This document shows, piece after piece, positions 55,171 to 63,810 of a stretch of DNA of 64,000 nucleotides. The first letter of the stretch is position 1. Every line of letters begins with the position of its first letter. Source of the DNA: CAWEWH01 sp963812775 (GTDB lineage: Bacteria > Pseudomonadota > Alphaproteobacteria > Rhizobiales > Beijerinckiaceae); NCBI GenBank assembly GCA_963812775.1, contig CAWEWH010000008.1:387859-451858 (forward strand). Reading direction: 5' to 3'. The notes beneath the pieces are model-generated. The model saw only the letters and a list, made by a program, of their open reading frames with translations. It did not search any database and had not been told where the DNA came from. Both the position numbers and the translations under genes were made by a program.

Positions 55171-55400
55171 ACTGTATTCCCTGCGTGACGAAAAAGATCC
55201 CTGCGCCGTCCAGAGAGATTCCCCTGTTCTTGCGAAATCGATCGCTCGTCGATCTCACTGATTTCCCTGCGCAAAGTGACACTCAAGCGCCCGTCCAGGG
55301 CCTTGTTTAATGCCGCATTCCCTGCAAATTCCCTGTTAGCAGGGAATTCTGCGACCCGCGGCATTTCTGGTGGCGAGTCTCCAAAAGGACGGCTGTCAGC

Positions 55401-55577
55401 GAGTGGGATCCCGACGACGCACAGGCTTGGGACAGCCAGACGACCAACTATGATGCCAACTGGAATCCGCTCATGAAGGTCAGCAACTGGGACGACGGCA
55501 CCCACTACGTGACCACCTGGAACGGCGGCTCCAGCACCACGCTCCACTACGACGCGGCCTGGAACCTCATCGCCTGA
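55401..55577 (+). pseudogene. C-terminal fragment of a large repeat protein of the RTX-associated type
   Basis: 58 codons without start: NYDANWNPLMKVSNWDDGTH and HYDAAWNLIA are the closing repeats (Y-D-A-x-W-N ... N-D-D-G-T) of large alphaproteobacterial Ca-binding repeat proteins. The rest of the gene is missing, and the upstream 220 bp has no matching frame. This is a deletion remnant. The stop TGA is intact. Confidence 0.55.
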
Positions 55578-55671
55578 TTCCTCGCAAAGCCGCGCGCTTT
55601 CGGGTGCATTGCGTTAGGCGCTGCAGCGCGCGATCGGCTGAAACCACGAAGGGCGGCGACCGCCGCTCTTG

Positions 55672-56124
55672 TCAGAGCGCCTGCCCGCCCCCTGCCGGAC
55701 ATGGCCACGCCGCCTTGAGGGCCGCAAAGGCCAGGAGCCGGACCTCTCGGTGCCGGTCACCGGGATTGTCGGTCATGAATTTCAACAGAATGTCGAGCGC
55801 CTGCTCCAGGGTGGCACCGCGCGGCTGGCAATAGGCTTGCCTCTGCTTTGTCAGTGAGGCCTGCACGTGCGCACCATCGAGCACGCCTTTCACATACATG
55901 ATGCAGATCTGCTTCTGCTGCGTGCCGGCGCGACAAAAATCGAAGAACGAGTTGCCGTTCGCCAGATTGAGAACCTGGTTGCGAACCTGGGGCTGCGCCT
56001 TGCCTTGCGGCTGCGTGGGCGGCTGCTCCTGCTTCTGCTCGGGAGGCGCAGCCTGCTCCTGCGCCGCCCCGGTCGCCGGCATGAGCAACCCCCCGAGAAG
56101 CAGCGTAACGTGAATGAGGCGCAT
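55672..56124 (-). CDS. Rap1a/Tai-family secreted protein
   Basis: 150 residues. Signal peptide MRLIHVTLLLGGLLMPATGA, then a Gln/Pro-rich linker of about 28 residues and the Rap1a/Tai domain: NSFFDFCRAGTQQKQICIMY, VKGVLDGAHVQ, YCQPRGATLEQALDILLKFM and ALKAAWPC with four conserved Cys. In Serratia the Rap1a name is for an immunity protein to the Ssp type VI effectors; most alphaproteobacterial copies have no demonstrated role. No effector gene is seen beside it. Confidence 0.78.
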   Translation of the reverse strand: MRLIHVTLLLGGLLMPATGAAQEQAAPPEQKQEQPPTQPQGKAQPQVRNQVLNLANGNSFFDFCRAGTQQKQICIMYVKGVLDGAHVQASLTKQRQAYCQPRGATLEQALDILLKFMTDNPGDRHREVRLLAFAALKAAWPCPAGGGQAL

Positions 56125-56586
56125 GCGGATCCGGCTGTCGTGGGCCACGGGAAACCCTATGCTAGCTCCTTGTCGCCTTTCTGTCGCTTCCCTTCCATGT
56201 TCCCCGGCCTGCATGAACCCCCGCGAGGGCCGCCGGTCGGCTCTCCGGAGCCGCATGTACCCGCCGAGCCTTGCAGCCACCGACGCGGCGGATCGGCAAG
56301 CCCGATTGAATGAAGAGGGCCGCGTGCGAGCGCCAGAAGGTGTCTGGCCGCAGGCGGACGAGCAGCTGCTGGCGGCGATCTTTGAAATGGCAATCCGAGG
56401 CCGAACTGCCCGCATGCGGCCGCGGGGAGCGCGCGACGGCAATAAGCCTCACCTCAGCGAAGCTGGCCATCGCGCGCACGCCCTCCCGTCCCCACGCTAC
56501 TAAGGAGAGCGTTAGAACCATGGCGCTAAGTTGTTAATCAAAGGTGTGAGACAAAGGGGGTCAGGCCGATTTTCCCGCGGGCGACA
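56125..56586. other. Intergenic region, no gene supported
   Basis: About 460 bp. A plus-strand frame reading DRQARLNEEGRVRAPEGVWP is open but lacks a convincing start and domain; I do not call it. No repeats or hairpins stand out. Confidence 0.3.
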
Positions 56587-56682
56587 ATGAGCGAGCACCT
56601 TGCCATAGTGATCATATTTGGCTTCGTGGCTGTCGCAGCGGTGATGGTGGCAATTAATGTTCTCTACCGCAGCTTTGACTAG
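56587..56682 (+). CDS. 31-residue single-TM peptide
   Basis: Reads MSEHLAIVIIFGFVAVAAVM then VAINVLYRSFD: one long hydrophobic helix with a short polar N-terminus and basic/aromatic end, the layout of small inner-membrane proteins. There is no strong ribosome binding site (GGGC only, six bases upstream), so it remains tentative. Confidence 0.35.
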   Translation: MSEHLAIVIIFGFVAVAAVMVAINVLYRSFD

Positions 56683-56718
56683 CGAATGAAGAAGCCGGGT
56701 AATGTTGAGGAGCCCGAG

Positions 56719-56916
56719 CTAAGACTGACGTAGTGCCGACCCTGGGAGCCGCCTAGAACGAGCCCGAGCAGCTGGGCGCTCCTTAAGCCTCTCCTTAAGT
56801 GGCCGTCGAGGCAGCTGCTCTTCGCGATCCACTCGCGTGTTGTTGTTGATCATCTGCCTGAAGAGGTTTGCGAGCCTCTTTGCCGGCGTCTCGGGTTTGC
56901 TGGGCTGTTTGGCCAT
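56719..56916 (-). CDS. Small basic hypothetical protein
   Basis: 65 residues starting MAKQPSKPETPAKRLANLFR; a helix KRLANLFRQMINNNTR followed by an Arg-rich tail (LKERLKERPAARARSRR). The start is preceded by GGGGGCT on the minus strand, a possible binding site. No family recognised; coding status is uncertain. Confidence 0.35.
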   Translation of the reverse strand: MAKQPSKPETPAKRLANLFRQMINNNTRVDREEQLPRRPLKERLKERPAARARSRRLPGSALRQS

Positions 56917-57245
56917 GTAGCCCCCTGTACTCATTCAGCCAGTCTTGCCGCTAAGTGGTTGCGTGTCGATCAGTTCCGTCGGACCCGGCCATGCGCGGCG
57001 CCTCTCCCATGTGACGGCTACGGTCGCATGAATGCAAGCACCCGGCGGTTGTCGTTTACCGCCGTGGCCACGAAGCAGCTCGATCAAGGAGGGCCTTCTT
57101 TGGTACATCGCGGGCCTCGTAGGCGGATGTCACCTTAGATGATCTACGGTGCGATTCATCAGCCAGGACCTCGGGTCGCGCGACTCATTATGAGCCGAAG
57201 TGGTCACCAAAGGTAGGCGAGTCCGGGCGCGCCGAGCCGACACCG

Positions 57246-57767
57246 CTAGGGCTCGATCTGCCCTCGAGTGAGCGAACACTCACTTCGTGAAAACGTTGCG
57301 CGATGTCGATATCCCGGTCTGATCCACGATAGGGTTGCGACGCACTTGCCGCCTCTCATCGTAAACGTCGCAAGATTGGCCTGGATGGCGCCGCCGCTCT
57401 GACCAACAAGTCGATGCATGGCTAGGTTGCCGCGCAACGTCCAGGTCTGCTCGATCTGCATGCTGACGCCCTCCAGCTGCAGCTTCGTCAGATGGGGCTT
57501 ATTCAATCGCAACAGGAAGTCACCCGTCCCCACCTTTGCCCCGTAGTCGAAGACGTTACCTTTCGTACCGAAGTAAACGTGTACAAGGCGCTGACCAGAC
57601 TGTGCCTCTTCGCAGTCATTCTCGGATTTGCAGGCTTGGGACGTAAAGCCGAAGACCGCCTTAAGTGTGTGACCAACGAAAAGGCTTTCGGCAGCACCAA
57701 GAGCAGTCGGCGCGCCAATGGCGACGACAGCGAGCGACGCAACTTTGAAACGGCGGGGGAGCGTCAT
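57246..57767 (-). CDS. Secreted hypothetical protein
   Basis: 173 residues. Signal peptide FKVASLAVVAIGAPTALGAA with probable cleavage after Ala-x-Ala; then a beta-rich domain with two Cys close together (SQACKSENDCEE) and two more at the end (GGKCVATLSW, SRSECSL), suggesting disulfides in the periplasm. LFVGHTLKAVFGF and DFLLRLNKP give no family. Overlaps the end of the SRAP gene (ATGA). Confidence 0.6.
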   Translation of the reverse strand: MTLPRRFKVASLAVVAIGAPTALGAAESLFVGHTLKAVFGFTSQACKSENDCEEAQSGQRLVHVYFGTKGNVFDYGAKVGTGDFLLRLNKPHLTKLQLEGVSMQIEQTWTLRGNLAMHRLVGQSGGAIQANLATFTMRGGKCVATLSWIRPGYRHRATFSRSECSLTRGQIEP

Positions 57768-58410
57768 GCTGCGAGCGCGTCCTCGCGCTCCCCCCTCGCC
57801 ACTATCTTGAGCAGCTCATTCGGGAGCGGCCTCTGCAACGTAAGGGCCTGGTCCACGGGAGCCGTGAGCCACTGTTCGTACTCCTCGTCGGTCGTCAAAA
57901 TAACCGGCATGGCTTTCGCGTGGATGGGACGCACGAGCTCGTTCGGCGCGCAAGTGAGGAATGAGAACAGCAGGTGCTCGCGCGTCTCCCGGGACTTGTC
58001 CCTCTCGCGGAGGCCGGTCCACGGCCGCCAGATTCAGCAAAGGCGAATGGCGGTCGGCTTTCGTCAATTGCAAACGAATGCGTCACCTTCGGCCGGCTGT
58101 CGGTCCACTCGCAGAACGATGTTGCCGGGACTAAGCAGCGCCACTCGGGCTTCAGCCAGTCGGCCCAGTAGCTGGATGTGGTGTTGCGCACGTTGGTGAC
58201 GTGCTGCGACTGCGGCAGTGCCGGAGGTGGCGGGAAACCCCAGCGCATCATCTCTAGGACGCGTTCGCCATTGTGCGTGCGCACGACAGGCGCCAAGTGG
58301 TCAGGAAAGATGCCAGGCAATGGCGGCATGTTGCCCGTCCGGTCGCGCGCCACTCGAAACAGGTCGCGGACGGCGTCCTGATTCTTTGTCATCGCATAGA
58401 GATTGCACAT
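57764..58410 (-). CDS. SRAP (HMCES/YedK-type) abasic-site-binding peptidase-like protein, frameshifted
   Basis: Catalytic Cys2 in MCNLYAMTK, then RWGFPPPP, NVRNTTSSYWADWLKPEWRC, LVPATSFCEWTD (the conserved E) and FAFA. The expected continuation WRPWTGLRERDKSRETREHL, then HAKAMPVILTTDEEYEQWL is in another frame; one missing base near 58030 (GCTGAATC for GCTGGAATC) explains it. Intact length about 215. SRAP proteins crosslink to abasic sites in single-stranded DNA; small stand-alone copies are common on mobile elements. Confidence 0.8.
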
Positions 58411-58626
58411 GGCTTGATCCGTCGGCGCGAATGTTCTTCATTCGTTCCAACACAGGACGTCCTCATGGTCAACCAGTTCGCCGCCACCGATGCAGCCTAC
58501 AGCTGGTCGCCCGCCGCGTTGAGAAGGGCGAGGCCGCACTGGCTGACTGGTTACCGGTAGGGGAAGCCCACGGAACTGGTTACCTGCTTGAATCATTTCA
58601 GTTAGCTCACGTTGGGGAACGAGTTT

Positions 58627-58760
58627 ATGGCGATAGACGAGATGCTGCGCCGGGCCGAAGAGTGTCGCGAATTGGCCGGAAGGGCGCGGATCTGGGAACC
58701 ATGATTATGCTGCTGGAGACAGCCAAGGCCTGGGGAACCTCGCCCGGCAACGCGAATTGA
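58627..58760 (+). pseudogene. Broken copy of a small helical protein
   Basis: Opening MAIDEMLRRAEECRELAGRA matches the start of a small rhizobial protein; the closing MLLETAKAW lies in another frame, so a base was gained or lost around 58690. The C-terminal pattern resembles LLDMAKTW of the intact relative at 49.1 kb. Confidence 0.45.
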
Positions 58761-58902
58761 GTGGCCTGGACGCCGCGAACGCCATCATTGCCGACGCAGC
58801 CGAGGGGCAGGCTAAACCTGTCTCCCGGTTAGCCTCAAATCTCGCTGACGCCTGATCCCTGCTCGTCCGCGGGCACGGCCTCAAGCGCCTCCCGCCTGAA
58901 CC

Positions 58903-59110
58903 ATGCTGACCATCATCGGCAACCACGAGCCTCGCCTGCGCGACGTGGACGAAGCAATCTCGGCGGCGGTTCAATCTCATCCCGTTTAGCCGCAAGCCCG
59001 CTAACCCGGACCGCGAACTGGAGACCAAGCTACGCGGCGAGGCCGCTGGCATCCTCCGCTGGATGATTGAGGGTGTCTGGATTGGCCGGGCCGGGAGTTG
59101 CGGGGCCCGC
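58903..59110 (+). pseudogene. Remnant of a phage/plasmid DNA primase-helicase (D5/P4, SF3 type)
   Basis: LTIIGNHEPRLRDVDEA followed in the next frame by RRRFNLIPFSRKPANPDREL and KLRGEAAGILRWMIEG, then CLDW in a third frame. This is the conserved SF3-helicase C-terminal stretch of phage primases (TxxGNxxPxLxxxDxAxxRRxxxxPF ... LxxEAxGILxWxxxGCLDW). Only about 70 codons survive, with two or three frame breaks; the primase and the helicase N-terminal parts are gone. It shows that a prophage or plasmid once integrated here. Confidence 0.65.
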
Positions 59111-59152
59111 GCTCACCACCGCCGCATTAGGCAATGCAACAATGCTGTTGGA

Positions 59153-59197
59153 CGAAAATGAAAAGCCCCGACCGGGGGGCGGACCGCCGGCGGGGCT
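59153..59197 (-). terminator. Rho-independent terminator-like hairpin (minus strand)
   Basis: AGCCCCG (59164-59170) pairs with CGGGGCT (59191-59197); the 20-base loop is itself GC-rich and can form an inner stem. On the minus strand the hairpin is followed by TTTTCATTTTC. It is suitable for ending transcripts of the small minus-strand genes at 59.8-60.8 kb. Confidence 0.55.
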
Positions 59198-59211
59198 AGG
59201 CAACCCCGGAT

Positions 59212-59241
59212 GCTACGCAAGGCTACGCAACGCTACGCAAC
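59212..59241. repeat. Three tandem 10-bp iteron-like repeats
   Basis: GCTACGCAAS occurs three times head-to-tail with exact 10-bp spacing (59212, 59222, 59232). One helical turn per unit puts all copies on the same DNA face, as in protein-binding iterons. It lies 100 bp from the primase-helicase remnant, where a replication origin would be expected in a phage-plasmid module. Confidence 0.5.
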
Positions 59242-59794
59242 GCGGAACAGTCACCTGAGGCCAATGTAGCGAGCGGGACGGGGCCTTCAAGCGACATCTT
59301 GGCCTTCCGCGAAGACGTGCGACGGCAGGCTGCCGCATACGCACAGCGCCCACGGGTGCCCCACCTAGCGCGGGTTGCGGCCGAGGTGGCGATGACGACA
59401 ACCATATTGAGCGGGCGCTGAGCGTGGCCGCCGGGCACCACGCGCCGCACGGGGATGCGCACCAACTAGCTCGCCAACGATGGTGGTTCTGCGCATCGGC
59501 CGACTTGGGCGCGCGACACGCGAACGCCCGGCCGCATCAAGGTTGCGCCATTTGGCTGGCGAGAGCCGCCGCTAACCAATGGTGCGAGTTCGGACAGCAG
59601 CCCAATTGGTTGTGACCGCCCAGACACACATCATTTTAATCGCGGCAATACCCAGCCCCAGTGTTGCGCGGCCAAAGCTCATCGCTTCAAGGATGGGCTG
59701 GCCGTTAAAAGCACGAGCCAGGAATGAGGCGGACGGGTCCCCTCCGTGGCGGGGCGGAGGGGGATTCTCATTGGAGGATTGCCGCACGGCATCC
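59242..59794. other. Intergenic region, no gene supported
   Basis: About 550 bp. A plus-strand stretch ILAFREDVRRQAAAYAQRPR looks locally coding but has no start codon in frame and no family. A minus-strand frame at 59572-59880 has a hydrophobic end but overlaps a better candidate. I see no further signal. Confidence 0.3.
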
Positions 59795-60166
59795 TTAGTA
59801 GCCACCAGGGCGCCGGTCTGTGAAATCAAAAGGCTTAGCGCATGGGCGTTTGGCGCCGGGGGACGCGCCCGGAGTTTCATTCGGCGAGTGATTGGCTAAG
59901 CCGCTCGTGGTCAACAGGTCCGAACGCCTTTGCTTCGTCCTAGTGTGACGCGAAACAGGCGAGCTTCTGCCGGTCTTTTCGCGAGCAAGCATATCTTGAC
60001 TTTCAGCAATCAGAGCCCGGCCGAGCGCCATTGCCTCTGAGGGGCGCAGCAGGAACACGGGCGGGGTCTGGCTTCCAACTTGGACGGCGACGGCTCGATC
60101 GGCCTTTCCCATGCGCCAAGTCTCGACGGACTTCGGCGCGACGTTCCGATTCTGCGTTATTTTCAT
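59795..60166 (-). CDS. Hypothetical protein, unknown function
   Basis: 123 residues beginning MKITQNRNVAPKSVETWRMG. The core RAVAVQVGSQTPPVFLLRPS and EAMALGRALIAESQDMLARE looks like a genuine strand-helix unit (P-x-F-x-L-x-P-x-E-A-x-x-L-x-x-A-L), known from small uncharacterised alphaproteobacterial proteins. The last 60 residues are basic and of low complexity and may not be real. First of a series of small minus-strand genes. Confidence 0.45.
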   Translation of the reverse strand: MKITQNRNVAPKSVETWRMGKADRAVAVQVGSQTPPVFLLRPSEAMALGRALIAESQDMLAREKTGRSSPVSRHTRTKQRRSDLLTTSGLANHSPNETPGASPGAKRPCAKPFDFTDRRPGGY

Positions 60167-60205
60167 CATCGACAACAACACCCGACCCGTCGCGCGCTCG
60201 TCTCT

Positions 60206-60400
60206 TTAGCTTGGCAAAACAGTTGTCAGGAAAATGACGAGGGTCTCACTCGCCGCATGAAAGATTTGGTAGGAAACCATCGCCAGAATGCAGATCCAAA
60301 GTGGCGTGAAAGCGATCGACCCGCAAATCAACAAAACAGGAAAACTGGGCAAGTGCGGTTTATGCCGTTCGGGCTTCGGCGGCGCGAATTGCTCGAGCAT
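60206..60400 (-). CDS. Small membrane protein (64 residues)
   Basis: MLEQFAPPKPERHKPHLPSF is followed by a long hydrophobic stretch PVLLICGSIAFTPLWICILA that could hold one or two TM helices, then an amphipathic helix. No family is known. Part of a row of three small TM proteins on the minus strand. Confidence 0.42.
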   Translation of the reverse strand: MLEQFAPPKPERHKPHLPSFPVLLICGSIAFTPLWICILAMVSYQIFHAASETLVIFLTTVLPS

Positions 60401-60434
60401 GTTCACGTCAACTTCTTCTTTAGAGGCCAATGAA

Positions 60435-60587
60435 CTACCTCGCCAGTGCAAGCATTGCGAACCAAACGAACACGCCGAGCCAGAGCGCGCCACCAATGCC
60501 CAAGAGGATCAGCAACGAGACGCGCCAGTGCTGATTGAGATCGGATTGGCCCTGGGGCCCCCAGTTCCGATCATTTTTGTCCCGCAT
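60435..60587 (-). CDS. Small single-TM protein (50 residues)
   Basis: MRDKNDRNWGPQGQSDLNQH leads into the TM helix VSLLILLGIGGALWLGVFVW. Polar N-terminus of about 20 residues, TM at the C-terminus, ending in basic Arg: a tail-anchored layout. Lies 35 bp upstream of the next small membrane gene on the same strand. Confidence 0.42.
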   Translation of the reverse strand: MRDKNDRNWGPQGQSDLNQHWRVSLLILLGIGGALWLGVFVWFAMLALAR

Positions 60588-60742
60588 TGAGGCTTCGCTC
60601 CTCCAAACGCGAGGAGACTTCGGCAGCCCTCGGTGCCACAAGCTCGGGCTGAACAGGCCAGCGGCGTGGGCGCCTGGTTCTTGGCTGGCAGTTAATAGCG
60701 TGCCAAGGCATCACGTCGCGCACGAATGTCGATTACTATCAT

Positions 60743-60847
60743 TTACAATCGAACAAGCCACCAGAGCAGATAAAGGATGGCGACCACGAAAGCTGCGGTG
60801 ATTAAGTACAGCGCCAAACCAGACAGGTCCAGTTCCCATCGCCGCAT
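60743..60847 (-). CDS. Small single-TM peptide (34 residues)
   Basis: MRRWELDLSGLALYLITAAF then VVAILYLLWWLVRL: one TM helix with aromatic-rich end. Same strand and style as the two preceding small genes. The 40 bp upstream end at a strong minus-strand terminator, so a new promoter would have to lie between. Coding status tentative. Confidence 0.35.
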   Translation of the reverse strand: MRRWELDLSGLALYLITAAFVVAILYLLWWLVRL

Positions 60848-60887
60848 CAGTTCTTTGCTCCCCACTCGGGCTTCGTGTTGCAGCCCA

Positions 60888-60927
60888 AAGAAAACCCTCC
60901 CGCACGGTTGACGTGTGCGGGAAGGGC
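60888..60927 (-). terminator. Strong rho-independent terminator (minus strand)
   Basis: CCCTTCCCGCAC pairs with GTGCGGGAGGG over an 11-bp stem with one bulge (60896-60906 and 60916-60927), followed on the minus strand by TTTTCTTT. It is the best terminator in the window. It insulates the small TM genes from anything transcribed on the minus strand further right. Confidence 0.75.
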
Positions 60928-61418
60928 AAGGAGACGCATACGGGGACGCGCGCGCCAAGAGGGAGGCTAACGTTCGGTTGGTCGGTCGGTCAAGTTTAGT
61001 GAATTAGCCTTACCTAGAAGTAGCAAGTAAGTCGGCCGCCGAAGCGGCTAGCACCCCGACTGCTGGTCAGATTTCACACGCTCTGACGTTAGCGGCGCTT
61101 ACGAATGGTGCATGGTGCCATGCGCCTCAGTACTCTTGGATTGCTATCCAAGTTCCATGCTTACGCGCCTACGATCCGCCATCCGTATGCTGAACTGTTT
61201 GATAGCTGTTTTGATCGCTTGAGCGCGGTCCCTTGCTTCGACAGTCCCGAGGAGAACCATCCGTCCGCGCGTGAAGTAAACTTTCCAGCGAACCGGTCTC
61301 TCTCGCGACTTTGTCATTCGCGGGATCCCTCATACCGCGGCGCTCTTTCCCGGTATCAGCATTGCACCACAAGCCCCCGCGGAGCCTAATTTAATTGCGT
61401 GCGTGTTTTAGCAGCTGC
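60928..61418. other. Intergenic region, no gene supported
   Basis: About 490 bp. Open frames on both strands have no start with a binding site, no domains and no codon bias. Nothing else seen. Confidence 0.3.
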
Positions 61419-61721
61419 TCATTTGCCCGCGCCTAATACCTGCTCCACGGCTTGCATGACGGGAATTTTGAAGTTTTTCTCCTGATAGCAGAAGTTTTGC
61501 AACTTGCTTAGGTTTGCTTCGAAATTCTGCAGGTCCATGACGTGGTTGTCTCGTTTCACATTGTAGTAGCCGCTCAACCAAGCGCCTACCAATCTTGGGG
61601 CAGCGATCTTGGAACGGACGTATTGGTCACAAGTGATCTTCGCGACATCAACCGTAACCTGCGCCTGCGCAGCCGATGCAAAGCAGAAGACTAGTCCCGA
61701 GACAATGATAATTCGACGCAT
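61419..61721 (-). CDS. HdeA/HdeB-family acid-stress chaperone-like protein
   Basis: 100 residues. Start ATG preceded by a perfect AGGAGG at the right distance. Signal peptide RRIIIVSGLVFCFASAAQA, then the HdeA fold: VDVAKITCDQYVRSKIAAPR, AWLSGYYNVKRDN and LSKLQNFCYQEKNFKIPVMQ; the two Cys (ITCDQY and NFCYQE) make the family's single disulfide. Periplasmic; HdeA/B prevent aggregation at low pH in enterobacteria, and homologues are common in Bradyrhizobium. Confidence 0.88.
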   Translation of the reverse strand: MRRIIIVSGLVFCFASAAQAQVTVDVAKITCDQYVRSKIAAPRLVGAWLSGYYNVKRDNHVMDLQNFEANLSKLQNFCYQEKNFKIPVMQAVEQVLGAGK

Positions 61722-62111
61722 GATTTGCCTCCTGTTGAGCATTTCAAGGTGCAGTCCGAACGGAAGGATCATAGTGATGGTAGCGTATGGTCGAGACATA
61801 TACCGCACGTCTCAATTTGACCGGTTATCTGCCTGATGCTCCATCACGACCAGAAAGAAAAACATTGTTGTCTAGTAAAACACCCGCCTCGCGCGTTGCA
61901 GCTTTCTCTCCTTCGCACAGTGTGAAGCAAGAAGCTCAGGCAGCTTCAGCCAGGCGTGTCGCTTTGGACACGCTGGCGAGCATTCCACAACTGGCCACAT
62001 CGCTGGACGAATCCTGCCACAATTGATCCCAAGCTTCGTCGGCGCCGACCTATAAATCCGCCCGATAGTCGGCGCAACGCCCTCTCGGGCACGCGGCGCC
62101 CGGAGGGACTG
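61722..62111. other. Intergenic region, no gene supported
   Basis: About 390 bp between divergent genes; must hold the promoter of the HdeA/B-like gene (minus) and probably that of the following plus-strand gene. I cannot point to a clear consensus. Confidence 0.3.
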
Positions 62112-62537
62112 ATGCGAGAGTCGAATAGAGACGACGATCGTCATGGAGGGATAAGAGCAGTCGCGCTTGGAGTGTTTACTGGGCTTCTGATCGTCGTGGT
62201 GACCCAGGATATGGGGTACGGGTTGATCGCCTCGGTGGCGGTGTTCCTGGGCGTCGGTGGCTACGAGGTTTTACTTGGCAGGCAAATTCGATTTGATTTA
62301 CCTCTTCGTGAACCGGTTCGCATCAGCAACCGCTATCCTATGTCCATGCGACGGCTGACAACGATCGGGCACTTGCTGGCTTTTGCGCACAGCCATGCCA
62401 AAAAGCAGGCAGGCGACTCCTCTGACTGGCACCGTGTGTATGAAGAATTGTTGCGGGCTAAGACGCCGCTGGACGTGACGATGGCCGTTGCTCACTTCAA
62501 GGCCGCCGCGGATAACCGAAAATGGTTGGGTGGATGA
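62112..62537 (+). CDS. Small membrane protein of unknown function
   Basis: 141 residues: polar start MRESNRDDDRHGG, two TM helices (AVALGVFTGLLIVVVTQ and GLIASVAVFLGVGGYEVLLG), then a cytoplasmic helical tail SMRRLTTIGHLLAFAHSHAK with AKTPLDVTMAVAHFKAAADN. No family recognised. ATG start preceded by GGAGGGACT at nine bases, a good binding site. Confidence 0.6.
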   Translation: MRESNRDDDRHGGIRAVALGVFTGLLIVVVTQDMGYGLIASVAVFLGVGGYEVLLGRQIRFDLPLREPVRISNRYPMSMRRLTTIGHLLAFAHSHAKKQAGDSSDWHRVYEELLRAKTPLDVTMAVAHFKAAADNRKWLGG

Positions 62538-62647
62538 TCTTCGAGCTTGTCGGCTAGCCAACGACAGCAAATGGAGCTCGACGCCGAGCGCGTTACAGTT
62601 CTCGCGCATGGCCGCCCCTCGCACCCACTTCACGCATTCCGACCGCT

Positions 62648-63411
62648 TCAGCGGGAAGGGGCGGCACGCAAAAAAAACTCTTCTGCTAGGGAGCTAAAAA
62701 AGGAAGGAGTTTGCCGCCCCTCAGTAACCCGGTTCACGTCGATGGTGATCCTTCTAAATATTTCGACAAGCTCTGCCTCTTCCTGGGAATGCTTTAGAAA
62801 GGCATCTGCAAACGGGCTGACCCCGTTGGCGCCATCCTCGGCAGCATTCCCCGTTGAGGTGGAGTAGCCGATAAAAATATCTCGGCCGAGTGCTGGCTCG
62901 ATGGGACCTGTCGATGTCGATTGTCGGTCGTCCATTTTGGGCGCAAAAGGATTGTACCGATTGCAGTCCAGAAGAAAAATGTTCGCCTTCTTTGCCTTGG
63001 CGTGACCGAACAACATCGCTAAGCCTGGCGCTGTTGATAAGGCGGCGTTTCTCCCGCCAATGGCGTGTCCGTCGAAATAAGGAAATTTTCGCTGCCAATC
63101 TGGTAGCCATGGCCCGTAAAATAGAAGAGCGCCACGTCTGCATCACGCACTGACGCCGCGAATTCTAAAATCGCGTCGTTCAACGATTGCTTGTTCAAAT
63201 CGACAGCGATGGTCGCCTCATAGCCAAGCCGTTTCAATGCCTCGCCAATCCGGGCAGCTTCGTTGGGAGGGTTAGGCAGCGTCGGCAGCGCGTCGTAGCT
63301 ACCGTTGCCGATCACGAGAGCAATCCGTCTGTTTGCGAAGGCTGGATCCACTGCCAGGAGGGCGGCCAGGAGCGCAAACGCCAGATTCAGTGCAAGGCGA
63401 TTTGGCAACAT
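62648..63411 (-). CDS. Caspase-family (peptidase C14, metacaspase-like) secreted protein, frameshifted
   Basis: Signal peptide LALNLAFALLAALLAVDPAF, cleavage about residue 27. Caspase fold: RRIALVIGNGSYDALPTLPN, LFYFTGHGYQIGSENFL with the catalytic His101, then in the next frame ANIFLLDCNRYNPF with the nucleophile Cys and GNAAEDGANGVSPFADAF. The break lies in the T3/A3 run at 63048-63050; adding one base gives GENAAALSTAPGLAMLF-type sequence and a protein of about 254 residues. Common as a small periplasmic protein in Bradyrhizobium-like genomes; physiological role unknown. Confidence 0.82.
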
Positions 63412-63810
63412 CCATTCCCCCCATTAGCTCACATCAAGCACGCTCGTTCTGGTGCAGCTCTGTCTAACGGAAGAACACAAGGCGCCTAAATCAAGGCTGC
63501 CCGGGCTGTTGGCGGCCATCCTTCGGCCAGCGCGCTCACCGTGTTCTGGGACCGTTGCCGCACTAGCCCCGCGCAGCGGTCCAGAGGCCTCAGGATCGGT
63601 AGCGCTGCCCGCCGCCTGCCCGCCGGTTTCAGGATCCTCGGCGACGCCCAGGCAAGGCTCTGGCCTCGAATGCCGCTGCTCACGCAAGGGCTGTGCCGCC
63701 CTCAGCTGCTGCCCGACCCACCGGGACCCCCTAACGCATCAATTCGGCTTGGCGACGTGCTTGGTCGCTATCGAACTTCCAGGCCACGCCCCGACCTGCG
63801 AATGGCCCAA
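63412..63810. other. Intergenic region, no gene supported
   Basis: About 400 bp of GC-rich sequence. Frames on both strands are rich in Arg, Pro and Ala without domain or codon bias. No hairpins stand out. Confidence 0.3.

Noticed and set aside
55104..55547. 147-codon minus-strand frame
   Set aside because: It is the shadow of the plus-strand RTX-type fragment at 55401-55577 and contains no domain.
55672..56124. Type VI effector-immunity pair based on the Rap1a/Tai domain
   Set aside because: No amidase-like effector or type VI gene is nearby, and most alphaproteobacterial members are solitary.
59572..59880. 102-codon minus-strand frame with a hydrophobic end
   Set aside because: Overlaps the better supported gene at 59795-60166, and no start with a binding site.
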